From: DATGLG01 sp035294245
GTDB lineage: Bacteria; Pseudomonadota; Alphaproteobacteria; JACZXZ01
DNA: 64,000 nucleotides
Direction: 5' to 3'
Assembly: GCA_035294245.1 (NCBI GenBank)
Contig: DATGLG010000073.1
Coordinates: forward strand, 76,988-140,987
A program made the translations under genes and the position numbers. How positions within the stretch are numbered: position 1 is the first letter of the stretch; every line of letters starts with the position of its first letter. Shown here in pieces: positions 1 through 8,977 of this stretch. The notes beneath the pieces are model-generated. The model worked only from the letters and a program-made list of their open reading frames with translations. It did no database searches and was not told the DNA's origin.

Positions 1-1779
1 AAGGAAGATGATGTATTTGATCGGCCAGAGGCGCTCGTTGAGAGCCCAGGGCACCTTAATCTGAGGAATGCGCAGGAGGCGCGCTGCCTCGCTCAGGAGC
101 TCCTGAAGCGCACCAAACGGGCAGAGCCAGCCGCAGAAGGCGCCGCGGCCCCAGAAAAGAAGCGATGCCGCGACTGAAAACCAAAGAACGAAGATCAACG
201 GCGCCAGCAGGAAAACTTCCCAGCGGAAACCGCCAAGGAGCACATTGGCGAAGGTTATGACGTTAACGACCGAGAGTTGCGCGTGGGCATAGCCGCCGAT
301 GAAGACGACGGTGAAGAGGAGGAACCCGATGCGCAACCCCTTGGTCAGACGCGGGCGGCGGACGATTAAATCCTGAAAGAAGAAGATGAAGGTGAGGACG
401 CCGAGAGCCGTAAAGAGGATCGCGATGTCGACGACGTGCTGGCGCCAGATCTTTTGCCACAAGGGCTCGCCGCCGTTGCCGCTCGCCTTGACCGTCGACA
501 CCTGCGGCGGTGCGCCGATTGCCAGGGCCGCTTGCACGGCAGCTGGAGCCGGCGCCTCTGCGGCCTCAGCGGATTTCAGGTATTTCTGCGGCAAGGTATA
601 GCCGAGGTCGAAATTGAGGAAGGCCTTGTCGAGCGCGCCGATCTGGCGCTGCACGAGAAGCTGGAGCCGCCAGGGTTGCGACGGATCGAGAGGAGTCTCC
701 TCGGGAACGACGAAGATCCCAATCTCGGAAAAGTGCTTCGCGCTCGCCGCGGCGATCTCTCCGATCCGTCGATAGTCGTGGTCGCGAAAGCGAATGACCT
801 CGTCTCCCTGGACGATGCGGATGCGGTCGAAGACGCCGCCGCGGACATAGCCCGAGCCCTTGAAGGAGTAGCGGCCCTCGCCGGCGATAAGGAGCGCCTG
901 CTGTCCCGGACGCAGCTCCTTGGCAAGCTGATCGTAGACCTCGGCACCAAGAAGGCTGCGCCCGATTGAGGGTGCGCTGACGAGGGCAGCGTAGAGGTCG
1001 ATAAAGGTCGCGTTCGGATCGCCGGGCTCCAGCCGCGCCGCCGCGGACTCGTTGCCCGAGCGCTTAAAGGCATCGTTAACCTCACCGACGCTCAGATGAA
1101 GTCGCCGAACCGATCCGTCGCCGAGAAGCGTGGGCCAGTCCTCGATGTTCGCCTTCGCCATGTCGATGGCGGCATGAGTCGAGCGCGTGACCTTGGTCGC
1201 CGCGCCAGCCGCAGCGACGGAAGCCGCCCCCTCGAGTCCTCGAGAGAGGGCGAAGTCATGGACGGCGTGGTCGATGCTGTCGGCGATAATCATCACCGTC
1301 ACGGTGGCGCCGCTGATGACGGCGACGCTCGACGGTCTATCGACGGCGACGGTCGCCGGTTGAAGGGGATTGGTACCAATATAAGAAGCGATGAAATCCG
1401 TGACGCGCTTCTCGGGAATCCCGATGAGGACGATCGGCTCGTGATGCTCGACAAGCTTTGCGCCGGTGATCGCACCCCTCGTATCGATCCCAAGCAATAT
1501 CTCGATCGGCTTGCCCGAATAGCCGGTCGCGTCGGCGAAGTCCGAGTTGAGGAAAACATAACCGACGAGGTCGTCGCCTTTATATGCGGCAACAGCCGGA
1601 GGGCGACCTTCGACGGGACCGAATTTATCCGCTCCAGGGAAGAGCTCCTGGGGCGGTGTCTGCTGAAGAAACGCAGCCAGTCGGCTCTCGGCATGAACCA
1701 CGGAAGGGAGAATGCACGCGAGCAATAACAGGAGCGCGGCCGCGTAGGAAATGCGAGCATAATTGCGCGCTCCTGACAT
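1..1779 (-). CDS. nosR: NosR, nitrous oxide reductase regulator/electron donor (3' end outside window)
   Basis: Membrane flavo-iron-sulfur protein needed for nosZ expression and for electron supply to N2O reductase. The visible 593 residues show a signal peptide (about 1-30), a periplasmic FMN-binding domain with the flavinylation motif SGAT at residues 156-159, a linker rich in Ala/Pro, and membrane helices from about residue 450. The last visible part has the NosR signature FCGWLCPFG and ERLWPIKYIIFL. The C-terminal ferredoxin-type cysteines lie beyond base 1. The start is the ATG at 1777-1779, because it begins the signal peptide (MSGARNY). An FNR/DNR box at 1902-1915 sits 123 bp upstream. 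nosZDFYLX would be expected to follow on the left, outside the window. Confidence 0.93.
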   Translation of the reverse strand, partial: MSGARNYARISYAAALLLLLACILPSVVHAESRLAAFLQQTPPQELFPGADKFGPVEGRPPAVAAYKGDDLVGYVFLNSDFADATGYSGKPIEILLGIDTRGAITGAKLVEHHEPIVLIGIPEKRVTDFIASYIGTNPLQPATVAVDRPSSVAVISGATVTVMIIADSIDHAVHDFALSRGLEGAASVAAAGAATKVTRSTHAAIDMAKANIEDWPTLLGDGSVRRLHLSVGEVNDAFKRSGNESAAARLEPGDPNATFIDLYAALVSAPSIGRSLLGAEVYDQLAKELRPGQQALLIAGEGRYSFKGSGYVRGGVFDRIRIVQGDEVIRFRDHDYRRIGEIAAASAKHFSEIGIFVVPEETPLDPSQPWRLQLLVQRQIGALDKAFLNFDLGYTLPQKYLKSAEAAEAPAPAAVQAALAIGAPPQVSTVKASGNGGEPLWQKIWRQHVVDIAILFTALGVLTFIFFFQDLIVRRPRLTKGLRIGFLLFTVVFIGGYAHAQLSVVNVITFANVLLGGFRWEVFLLAPLIFVLWFSVAASLLFWGRGAFCGWLCPFGALQELLSEAARLLRIPQIKVPWALNERLWPIKYIIFL

Positions 1780-1901
1780 CTTCTGCGATGTTGTAAACAC
1801 CTTCACGTCCAGCCCTCTGACGACCATGCGGATTTCTGCAGATGCGGCACCCTGAATGGCCAAATCGCGCCGGACTTTATTCGCTTCTTCCTGACCTCTC
1901 T

Positions 1902-1915
1902 TTGACCGAGATCAA
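1902..1915. promoter_or_regulatory. FNR/DNR-type box TTGACCGAGATCAA
   Basis: A palindromic 14-mer TTGAC-N4-ATCAA in the gap between nosR (minus) and the ferritin-like gene (plus). Its centre is 65 bp before the plus-strand start, so a transcript beginning 41.5 bp downstream of the centre would have a leader of about 24 bases. It may also serve nosR. The match is to the known FNR/DNR/NnrR consensus. Confidence 0.75.
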
Positions 1916-1973
1916 TGCGACGGGCGGAATCCGCCATAAATTGGTTGTGTTCCTGACGATAAGCCGAGCGGCT

Positions 1974-2945
1974 ATGGCTGAAAGGCAGACGCCATTCCAA
2001 GGCTCCATCAAGGGGGTCAAGAGCCCCCGCTATTTGTTCGGATTTGCACTATTGGTCGCCGAGCAGTCTCGGCGCCGCTATCAGACGCTCGCGGAGATCC
2101 TCGAAGCTCACCTCAACGAACCGGCCGCCGATGTCTTCTTACGCCTCGCCGCGGAAGAGGAGACGGTCGCGGCCTCGCTCCGAACGCTCGCACGCAGTGC
2201 AAGCATCGAGCCTGTAGACCCCGAAGGGTTCGACTGGGTATCCCGGCAAGGGCTTCCGGAGGAGGCTTTAGCGGAGACCCGTGGCCCGTGGCTGATGACC
2301 CCTTATGACGTCTATGCGCTCGCCATTCGAAAGCAGGAGCGCTTCTTCGACAACTTGACAGAGCAGGCCGCCGAACTGGTTGATAGCGACGCGAGGATGT
2401 GGGCAGAGCGGTTCGCGCGGAGTGCCTTTGAAAGGCTAGTTCGGCTCCGCCTCCTTCGTCGACGGGCTTATCGCGAGGGAGCGGCGGGTCGGCGGCCGAT
2501 CCTGATCATTTCCTCACTTGCCGATTTCCGTCGCGCCGCCTACGCGATTGAAATGGAAAGCTCCCGGCAAGCGGAATTGCTCGCTGCGCGACTTGAGAGG
2601 CAGGCCGATGCAGCGACCCTTGCTCTCTTCCGACATATCGCAGCCGAGGCCAAGGCTCGCGCCGCCTTATTGGTCGAGACCGCGGGCGCGGCGCCCGGCA
2701 TCCATCCCATCTGGTGGTTCGCAGCGTCGGCAGAAGTCATTGAAGGGGATACCATTGCTGCGCTGAGATTAGCCCTGCTCCAGGCAGAGGAGCGTTTCGA
2801 GGCCTACTCAAGTATCGCGACGCACACTGTTGATGAATCGGTAATGGCGGAAGCGCAAACCTTCGCCGAGAACTCTCTTCAAGCCCTCTCGGCACTTGGT
2901 AACCGGCTCGTTGCATTCGTTCCGTGGCCGCCGCGGGAGCGTTAG
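1974..2945 (+). CDS. Ferritin/rubrerythrin-like protein, two helical repeats
   Basis: Predicted cytosolic 323-residue, almost entirely alpha-helical protein. Two tandem four-helix segments are visible: one with an AAEEETVAASL helix and a KQERFFDNL helix, and one with AIEMESSRQAELL, AAEAKARAALL and LLQAEERFEAYSSI helices. Spaced Glu/His residues of this kind are typical of di-iron ferritin-like domains. An iron or reactive-species role is inferred from the fold and the neighbours only. The start at 1974 is preferred over an upstream in-frame ATG (1842), because the longer form would place the FNR/DNR box inside the coding sequence. It is divergent to nosR and probably low-oxygen induced. Confidence 0.6.
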   Translation: MAERQTPFQGSIKGVKSPRYLFGFALLVAEQSRRRYQTLAEILEAHLNEPAADVFLRLAAEEETVAASLRTLARSASIEPVDPEGFDWVSRQGLPEEALAETRGPWLMTPYDVYALAIRKQERFFDNLTEQAAELVDSDARMWAERFARSAFERLVRLRLLRRRAYREGAAGRRPILIISSLADFRRAAYAIEMESSRQAELLAARLERQADAATLALFRHIAAEAKARAALLVETAGAAPGIHPIWWFAASAEVIEGDTIAALRLALLQAEERFEAYSSIATHTVDESVMAEAQTFAENSLQALSALGNRLVAFVPWPPRER

Positions 2946-2993
2946 CCGGACAGGCCCGGCGCCTCATCGCCGAGGCGTCTTGAGATGGCGCGC

Positions 2994-3470
2994 TTATATA
3001 TTCCGAGGATCTTCCTGCGCGAGTCGCCTGCACAGTCTGACGCCCTCGAGTTTATAGCCCGCGGCGCGGAACGGCCGAAAGTCGACGACCGCGCGCATAT
3101 CACCCCGTTGGGGAATCTGCAAGTGGATGGATACGCAATCCTGTTCGCGTGCGAGCCGCTCCATAGCCTCGATCAAGACCGTTATCGGCCCTAAACGATC
3201 GACGAGGTCCAGCGCCACGAATGGCTCAACGACGAGGACCCTGCCACCGCCAAGGTCGGGGACGACCTCATAGCAAAAGAGACCGTATATGTAACCGGCG
3301 TCATCCTGCGCGGAGAGTACGCCACCAGCATTAATGCCCTTTGCCACGAAGCCCTTGGCGTATGAAAGCCAGGCATTCAACGAGTGTTCCGAAGCCAAGG
3401 CTTGGACCAGCGGGTAAGCTTGAGGCAGCTGGCTCTCCGACAGCGTGCGTACGTGATAAGTTCTACCCAT
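2994..3470 (-). CDS. GNAT-like acetyltransferase, putative
   Basis: A 158-residue cytosolic protein with the alternating strand/helix pattern of GNAT N-acetyltransferases: a segment like GGVLSAQDDAGYIYGLFCYE (strands 2-4), then LVVEPFVALDL, ITVLIEAMERLAREQ and a C-terminal FRAAGYKLEG turn. The pyrophosphate-binding loop is not clear, so the family call is tentative and the substrate unknown. The frame stays open to 3722, but the ATG at 3468-3470 is chosen because a perfect FNR box (3541-3554) lies at the right distance (about 77 bp) and the upstream codons look non-coding. It converges on the ferritin-like gene and diverges from the FNR-type regulator gene. Confidence 0.55.
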   Translation of the reverse strand: MGRTYHVRTLSESQLPQAYPLVQALASEHSLNAWLSYAKGFVAKGINAGGVLSAQDDAGYIYGLFCYEVVPDLGGGRVLVVEPFVALDLVDRLGPITVLIEAMERLAREQDCVSIHLQIPQRGDMRAVVDFRPFRAAGYKLEGVRLCRRLAQEDPRNI

Positions 3471-3540
3471 GCACGAGGACATCCCGACCTGCCTACGACC
3501 GCAAGGCACAACACAGTGGGTCCAAGGCAAGTTTTTGGCA

Positions 3541-3554
3541 TTGATATGCATCAA
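3541..3554. promoter_or_regulatory. Perfect FNR box TTGATATGCATCAA
   Basis: Exact match to the FNR consensus TTGAT-N4-ATCAA in the gap between the divergent acetyltransferase-like gene and the FNR-type regulator gene. The spacing suits activation of the minus-strand gene. It could also give autoregulation of the regulator. Confidence 0.85.
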
Positions 3555-3710
3555 CAAAGCTGCCATGGGACAGCCGATTTGGAATGCACCAGCTGCGAGA
3601 GAGGGCAAATCCACCATCTCAAGACCCTGCATTCGCCGATTGCGCCGCAGGATGGGAGGGCGCATATTTAACGAATGCCAAGCCTTCGGGCATGTGAGGT
3701 TAGATCGCCG

Positions 3711-4445
3711 ATGGCAACCCATATCACTGCGGGACGTGGAACCAGACCGCTACCGGACGAAAACCCGTGTGTGGCATGCGAGGTCCGCGAGTTCGCGGTT
3801 TGCGGCGCGCTGGACCCTGAGGAGCTGGCGCAGCTCTCCGCATTAATGACGCAGGTAATGGTCGAAGCCCAGGGAACGGTTCTCTGTGAAGGCGATCCGG
3901 CCACGTTTCTCTTCAACATCGTTGAGGGAACAATTCGGGTCCACAAGCTTCTGCCTGATGGGCGACGGCAGATCACCGGATTCCTCTATCCCGGGGATTT
4001 TCTCGGGCTCGCGGTCCATGACAGCTATGCCTATTCGGCCGAAGCGATCACAGATTCGAGGCTTTGTCGGTTTCCGCGTGACGACTTCTATACTCTCATG
4101 CGGCAGATGCCTCGTCTCGAACAGCGCCTGCTCGGTATGGCATCTAACGAGCTAATAGAAGCACAGGACCAGATTCTGCTTCTCGGCCGGAAAACCGCGC
4201 AAGAGAAGATCGCGTCGTTTTTCCTGATGATATCGCGGCGGGCGGCGCGGCGCGGCCAGCCCGAAAATCCCATCCATCTGCCGATGGGTCGAACAGACAT
4301 CGCGGACTTTCTTGGCCTGACGACAGAAACCGTCAGCCGTACTTTCACACAACTCAAGACGTCTCATGTGATTCGTCTGTTGGAGAATTCTCAGGTGCTC
4401 CTGGCTGATCAGGGTGCCCTATCCAGCATCGCACAAGGCCAATAA
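3711..4445 (+). CDS. fnrN: FNR/FnrN-type oxygen-sensing transcription regulator
   Basis: CRP/FNR family, 244 residues. An N-terminal cysteine group (NPCVACEVREFAVC, spacing C-x2-C-x7-C) and a fourth cysteine in SRLCRFPR make up the set that holds an oxygen-labile [4Fe-4S] cluster in FNR/FnrN. A cyclic-nucleotide-binding-type beta barrel follows, then the dimer helix and a C-terminal helix-turn-helix with DIADFLGLTTETVSRTF; the E-xx-SR recognition residues predict binding to TTGAT-N4-ATCAA. The ATG at 3711 is used; another in frame lies at 3675. It most likely controls the boxes found across the island and perhaps its own gene. Confidence 0.88.
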   Translation: MATHITAGRGTRPLPDENPCVACEVREFAVCGALDPEELAQLSALMTQVMVEAQGTVLCEGDPATFLFNIVEGTIRVHKLLPDGRRQITGFLYPGDFLGLAVHDSYAYSAEAITDSRLCRFPRDDFYTLMRQMPRLEQRLLGMASNELIEAQDQILLLGRKTAQEKIASFFLMISRRAARRGQPENPIHLPMGRTDIADFLGLTTETVSRTFTQLKTSHVIRLLENSQVLLADQGALSSIAQGQ

Positions 4446-4576
4446 GCGCCGGCGACGCCGAACCAAGCTCTTCGGTGATGTCGTCGAACGCGTTCCTGGC
4501 AATAATCCTGGAATGCCCTCATACCAACATAATGTTGCGAGGCTAATCTAAACAGCTCTGCTGAGGCGCCGGGCCG

Positions 4577-4590
4577 TTGACGTAGATCAA
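4577..4590 (+). promoter_or_regulatory. FNR/DNR-type box TTGACGTAGATCAA
   Basis: A 14-mer TTGAC-N4-ATCAA whose centre is 86 bp before the universal stress protein start. A class II FNR promoter here would give a leader of about 45 bases. Confidence 0.75.
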
Positions 4591-4669
4591 AGCGCTTCTT
4601 TGCTCTTCCCGCTTCACTAGAGTTCTATTCAGCTCCTTGAAGGGCACCAAATTCGGGAGGAAACCTCGC

Positions 4670-5515
4670 ATGGCATTCAAGGATCTTCTCGTTCACATCG
4701 GCAAGTCGCGTCATCGCGACCAATGCATCGAGATAGCTGCTGGAATGGCTCTCGCGTTCGATGCGCACCTGACTGGCCTCTATACCGTTCCTGATCTCAC
4801 CAAAATGTATGCGTCGAGTTTCGTGGAACCGCTACTGATTACGGACATCGTCGCCTCTCAGGAGGCGGAGCAGGCTAGAGCGTGCCAGGTAGCGAAATCC
4901 TTATTCAACGATGTCACGCGAAGGGCTGGGATCAAGGCGGAGTGGCGAGAGGTAAAGGGCGACGCCGGCGACGCAGCAGCGCTGCATGCCCGTTACGTCG
5001 ATTTGACCATAATCGGACAGACTGACCCCGATGAGGTATTGACCGAATCCGAGCGTATGGTGCCGGTGCGCGTCCTATTCGAATCCGGACGTCCGGTGTT
5101 GATGGTCCCGTACGTCACCGCGCCTGTCACCTTTGGCAAGCGGGTGATGATCGCCTGGAATGCCAGCCCCCAGGCAACACGAGCCGTCAATGACTCTCTG
5201 CCTCTTCTCGAGGAGGCCAAGTCCGTAACGGTTTTGGCGATCAATCCTCACCACGGTAGCCGCGGGCATGGCGAAGTTCCTGGAGCTGATATCGCGCTGC
5301 ATCTTGCGCGTCATGGCGTCAAGGCCGAGGCGACGCACGTCTTTGCCGATGACGTCGAAGTCGGCAACATGATCCTTTCGCGCGCGGCGGACCTCGAGGC
5401 CGACCTCATCGTGATGGGGGCTTATGGGCATACGCGCTTGCGGGAACTAGTTCTTGGCGGAGCGACGCGCAGCCTTCTTGGGCAAATGACCGTGCCGGTC
5501 TTCATGTCACACTGA
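4670..5515 (+). CDS. Universal stress protein, tandem UspA domains
   Basis: A 281-residue cytosolic protein of two Usp domains (about 1-145 and 150-281). The second has the ATP-binding signature GAYGHTRLRELVLGGATRSLL (G-2x-G-9x-G-S/T type) and ends VPVFMSH; the first starts with the typical FKDLLVHI strand. The start ATG at 4670 has a good Shine-Dalgarno (GGGAGGAAA) seven bases upstream, and the open frame before it is not used. Usp proteins of this type are common members of FNR/FixK regulons in alphaproteobacteria, in agreement with the box at 4577-4590. Its exact role is unknown. Confidence 0.88.
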   Translation: MAFKDLLVHIGKSRHRDQCIEIAAGMALAFDAHLTGLYTVPDLTKMYASSFVEPLLITDIVASQEAEQARACQVAKSLFNDVTRRAGIKAEWREVKGDAGDAAALHARYVDLTIIGQTDPDEVLTESERMVPVRVLFESGRPVLMVPYVTAPVTFGKRVMIAWNASPQATRAVNDSLPLLEEAKSVTVLAINPHHGSRGHGEVPGADIALHLARHGVKAEATHVFADDVEVGNMILSRAADLEADLIVMGAYGHTRLRELVLGGATRSLLGQMTVPVFMSH

Positions 5516-5645
5516 GCGACCCGCAATGCCGGCCGACGTGGATGCGAGCGTGCCATTTCGATGGCGCAGCGCTGCTTGTTCCCTGGAATCAACCGCAGAG
5601 CGCGAGTCTCATTTGCCACGCATCAGATACTCTTGGGTTGGGTGG

Positions 5646-5828
5646 TTAACCTCGGTTAGAGTCGTAGAGGCGCTTTATCGTCGTGAAAACATAGACGATA
5701 CCGAAGGCGGCAAGGGATAGCCCGAAAATGTAAAAGCCGATGTCGGTTGCCCGTGAGGCGAGAAAAAGTCCGGTCAAGCCGATAAGCCCCGCCACGATCG
5801 ACATTACAAAGCTGCTCGTATCCCACAT
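5646..5828 (-). CDS. Small membrane protein next to ccoS
   Basis: A 60-residue protein with two predicted membrane helices (SFVMSIVAGLIGLTGLFLAS and IGFYIFGLSLAAFGIVYVFT) and a basic tail TIKRLYDSNRG. The start at 5828 is chosen over 5834, because the GGAGGG ribosome site is seven bases from it. It follows ccoS by 22 bp in the same direction and so is probably the last gene of the cco operon. Small helix-hairpin proteins are often found at this position. No function is assigned. Confidence 0.7.
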   Translation of the reverse strand: MWDTSSFVMSIVAGLIGLTGLFLASRATDIGFYIFGLSLAAFGIVYVFTTIKRLYDSNRG

Positions 5829-5850
5829 GATCATACCCTCCGTTATCCGA

Positions 5851-6051
5851 TCAAGACGGCCTTCGGGCGCCCCGCTTGCTGCGATCCTCCGCTGACGGCG
5901 TGCTATCCGCATTCTCGTCGTCGAAGAGGATGCGGCTCGCAGCACCCTCGAGATCATCGAACTGACCTGAGCGCAATGCCCACATGAACGCGGCGAGACC
6001 GACGAGGCCAAGAATCAACGCCGCGGGAATAAGAAGTAGAAGGCTAGTCAT
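5851..6051 (-). CDS. ccoS: CcoS, cbb3 oxidase assembly protein
   Basis: A 66-residue protein with one N-terminal membrane helix (LLLLIPAALILGLVGLAAFMWAL) followed by the family hallmark SGQFDDLEGAASRILFDDE. CcoS is required for heme and copper insertion into cbb3 oxidase. Its ATG at 6049-6051 overlaps the end of ccoI by eight bases, so translation is coupled. It is slightly longer than many CcoS because of a polar, basic tail. Confidence 0.93.
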   Translation of the reverse strand: MTSLLLLIPAALILGLVGLAAFMWALRSGQFDDLEGAASRILFDDENADSTPSAEDRSKRGARRPS

Positions 6052-8449
6052 GCCAACCTCCGGCTGCAGCGCGTAGCGCGTTGCCGACGACGAGGAGCGA
6101 TGAACTCGACATCGCCGCGGCAGCAACGAGAGGACTGACCATGCCGAAAACGGCAAGCGGGACGGCCAGGAGATTATAGCCGAGGGCGATGCCGAGATTC
6201 TCCCGCACTAGCCGGCTGCTTTTGCGGGCGACATAGAGTGCCTCGAGGAGCGGCGCGAGACGCTCGCCCTGCAACACGATATCCGCCGCGGTTTGGCTTG
6301 CATCCACCGCCGTCGCCGGCGCAAGCGAGACATCTGCGGCGGTTAGGGCCGGCGCGTCGTTGAGCCCATCGCCCACCATCGCGACACAATGACCTTGGGC
6401 CCGGAGGTCCGCAAGGCGCGCGCATTTCCCCGCCGGCGTGATGTCGGCACGCCACTCCGCGATACCAGCGGCGCGCGCGACGTTGGCAACGGTAGCCGCA
6501 CGGTCGCCGGAGAGCAGCTCCACTCGTAGCCCTTCCCCCTTGAGCGCGGCGACGACAGCGGCGGCATCGTCGCGGAGGCGATCGGCGAAGGCAAAGCGCT
6601 GGGGTGCGCGGCCAGGGCGAGCGAGCCAGAGCTCGGGCCCTGCGATGGTTTTAGGCGCGTCACCGACGCCGCAAAAACTGCGGCTGCCGAGGCGGATCTC
6701 GCCGTCGGGCGTCACTAGGGACAGGCCTTTCCCGGGATGCTCTGAAACGCCTGCCGCGGCAGGCACGCCTGGTGCCGCGCGGCAAAGCGCGCGGGCCAGA
6801 GGATGGCGGCTCGAAGCCGCGAGGGACGCCGCCGCACGCAAATCTTGTGTGGACGGCGGGTCCAGCGGCTCGGGCCGGCCGAGGGTGAGGGTCCCCGTCT
6901 TGTCGAAAACAAGGCTGTCAACCTGGGCCAGGCGCTCGAGGGCGGTTGCCGATTTCAGAAGGATACCTTGGCGGAGCAGCCGCCCGCTAGCGACCACCTG
7001 AACGGCGGGAACGGCGAGTGCGAGGGCGCAAGGGCAGGTGACGATCAGGACGGAAATGGCGTTCAGCAGTGCCTGCTGCCACGGCGCGCCGAGAAGGAAG
7101 AGCCAGCCGAGGAAGGTGACGAATGCGAGCCCGTGCACGACCGGCGCGTAGAACCGCGACACTTTGTCGGCGAGCACCCGGTGACGTCCGCGACCCTGCT
7201 CCGCCGCCTCTAGTAGTCGCGCAATCTCGGCGAGGAGCGTCGCTTCGCCGGTAGCCGTCACCTCAATGCGCAGGGGTGCCGTGAGATTGACCGTGCCGCT
7301 GAAGACGGCCGAGCCCGCATAGGCTCGCTGCGGCAGGGACTCGCCGGTGATGAGGCTCGTATCGAGCTCGGATTCGCCGGAGACCACACGGCCATCCACG
7401 CCGATACGCTCCCCGGCGGCAACCTGCACGATCTCGCCGTGGATCACGCCGTCAGGAGGCCGGCTCTCAAGGACGCCATCCGACCGCACGACGCGCACAT
7501 CCGTGGCACCGAGGGCCACGAGCTGCTCGGCCGCAGAGCGCGCCTTCCCTCGAGCGCGGACGTCAAGATAGCGTCCCACCAGCAGAAAGAAGACCAGGGT
7601 GACCGACGAATCGAAATAGGCGTCCGGTTGGGAATGGATCGTTTGGAAGAGGCTCATGGCGGTTGCGAGCAGGACGCCGATCGAGATCGGCACGTCCATG
7701 TTCGTCCGTCGCGCCCGAAGCGCCCCGATGGCCGATGCGAAGAAGGGCCGCCCGGCATAGGCAATCGTCGGCATGGCGATGAGCGCTGAGATCCAGTGCA
7801 TGAGGTCGCGGGTCTCGATCCCCATGCTGCCCTCGCCCGACCAGACGGAAATCGAGAGCAGCATGACGTTGCCCGCGGCGAAGCCGGCGACCGCCATCGC
7901 GCGCAGGAGGCGCTGCTCCGCGGCCGTGCCTGCGCTCGCGAGCTTCCGAGGGTCGTAGGGCATGAGCCGAAAGCCGAGCCGCGCCAGCTTATGCACCAGC
8001 GCTGCGCCCTCCGAGGCAGGTCCGCGCCAGCGCAGTCGCAGGCGGCGGGTGGACATGTTGACCCGGCCTTCCACCACATGGGGCTCGCGGGCCAGCACGG
8101 TTTCGATGAGCCAGACGCAGGCCGCGCATTGCAGCCCATCCACCATGAGATGAAGGGTTGACATGCCCGTCTTCGCGTCCGTCATCGCACGGCGCGCATA
8201 ATCGATGCCGCTGTCGTCCTCGGGCTTCAAGGGCCGGGTGGCGGGATCGAGGATGCGGCGCGCGTAGAAGGCGTCGAGGCCAAGCCCGTCGATGATAGCG
8301 TAGGCCGCCGCGCAACCGCGGCAGCAAAAGCCGTCGATCGCTTCCGAAGAGAGGGGACCTCCGCAATGGACGCAGGCGCTTATCGCCGCGTCGCCGCATC
8401 CGGTCGGCGCAATAGAAATCGCTACGGACGCAGCATCGGATGGGGTCAT
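6044..8449 (-). CDS. ccoI: CcoI, copper-translocating P1B-type ATPase
   Basis: An 801-residue inner-membrane Cu(I) exporter that supplies copper for cbb3 oxidase assembly. Visible features in order: N-terminal zinc-finger-like CVHCGGPL and CCRGCAAAY, a heavy-metal-associated domain with metal site QCAAC, eight membrane helices with the transport motif TCPCALA, the phosphorylation site DKTGTLT and the hinge GDGLNDAPAL. The start is the ATG at 8447-8449, which overlaps the ccoH stop as ATGA. The order G-H-I-S is the standard one in alphaproteobacteria (fixGHIS). Confidence 0.95.
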   Translation of the reverse strand: MTPSDAASVAISIAPTGCGDAAISACVHCGGPLSSEAIDGFCCRGCAAAYAIIDGLGLDAFYARRILDPATRPLKPEDDSGIDYARRAMTDAKTGMSTLHLMVDGLQCAACVWLIETVLAREPHVVEGRVNMSTRRLRLRWRGPASEGAALVHKLARLGFRLMPYDPRKLASAGTAAEQRLLRAMAVAGFAAGNVMLLSISVWSGEGSMGIETRDLMHWISALIAMPTIAYAGRPFFASAIGALRARRTNMDVPISIGVLLATAMSLFQTIHSQPDAYFDSSVTLVFFLLVGRYLDVRARGKARSAAEQLVALGATDVRVVRSDGVLESRPPDGVIHGEIVQVAAGERIGVDGRVVSGESELDTSLITGESLPQRAYAGSAVFSGTVNLTAPLRIEVTATGEATLLAEIARLLEAAEQGRGRHRVLADKVSRFYAPVVHGLAFVTFLGWLFLLGAPWQQALLNAISVLIVTCPCALALAVPAVQVVASGRLLRQGILLKSATALERLAQVDSLVFDKTGTLTLGRPEPLDPPSTQDLRAAASLAASSRHPLARALCRAAPGVPAAAGVSEHPGKGLSLVTPDGEIRLGSRSFCGVGDAPKTIAGPELWLARPGRAPQRFAFADRLRDDAAAVVAALKGEGLRVELLSGDRAATVANVARAAGIAEWRADITPAGKCARLADLRAQGHCVAMVGDGLNDAPALTAADVSLAPATAVDASQTAADIVLQGERLAPLLEALYVARKSSRLVRENLGIALGYNLLAVPLAVFGMVSPLVAAAAMSSSSLLVVGNALRAAAGGWHD

Positions 8450-8970
8450 GGAACGAGGATTCGCCTGCCCGTGCGGTAGACAACACCGGAGCGCTCGGCA
8501 GTGACATAGACGATCCATTGCCCAGGCCGCGGCAGCGCCAGAGCGGCAAGATAGCGTCCGTCGCCCTGGGCGCCGAGGACCAGAGAGATCTCGCGCATCT
8601 CCTCGACGGGCCGAACGATCTCGGCCCGGATGCTGAGACCGTCGAGCAGCGCGCCCGATCCGTCCCGCGCCTGGACTGCAAGCCGGCCGGTGTGCACGCC
8701 TTTCCGATCGGGGAGGAAGTCGATAGCGAGCGACCAGCCCAGCGCCCGCTCCTTCTCCGCCTCGTCGATAACGCGATTGTAGGCGAGCCCATCGCTATAG
8801 GCATGGTCGGTGGTGAGACCGGGCCAGCTCGACAGCGCATAGTAGACGAGTCCGCCATTGATCGCGACGACGACGGTAAAGCAGCCAACGATCGCCCAGG
8901 GGATCCAGCGGTAATTGCCGAACCATCGGACCTTGGCATCCCCACCTGCGAAGTGAGCGACTGCCTTCAT
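8446..8970 (-). CDS. ccoH: CcoH/FixH, cbb3 oxidase assembly protein
   Basis: A 174-residue single-span membrane protein. Helix IPWAIVGCFTVVVAINGGLVYYAL lies near residues 22-46, followed by the periplasmic FixH domain with DHAYSDGLAYN and ending in GRRILVP. FixH associates with the assembling cbb3 complex. The start at 8970 sits seven bases after the ccoG stop with a GAGGAGG ribosome site; an earlier in-frame ATG (9009) would overlap ccoG and has no such site. Confidence 0.92.
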   Translation of the reverse strand: MKAVAHFAGGDAKVRWFGNYRWIPWAIVGCFTVVVAINGGLVYYALSSWPGLTTDHAYSDGLAYNRVIDEAEKERALGWSLAIDFLPDRKGVHTGRLAVQARDGSGALLDGLSIRAEIVRPVEEMREISLVLGAQGDGRYLAALALPRPGQWIVYVTAERSGVVYRTGRRILVP

Positions 8971-8977
8971 TGCCTCC

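Noticed and set aside
436..969. Plus-strand open frame across the nosR gene
   Set aside because: It runs antisense to well-conserved NosR sequence and has no family character.
3470..3722. Longer N-terminus for the acetyltransferase-like gene
   Set aside because: Would place the perfect FNR box within coding sequence and adds residues without fold character.
6438..7001. Plus-strand frame opposite ccoI
   Set aside because: Mirror frame of a GC-rich gene; the minus strand has all P-type ATPase motifs.
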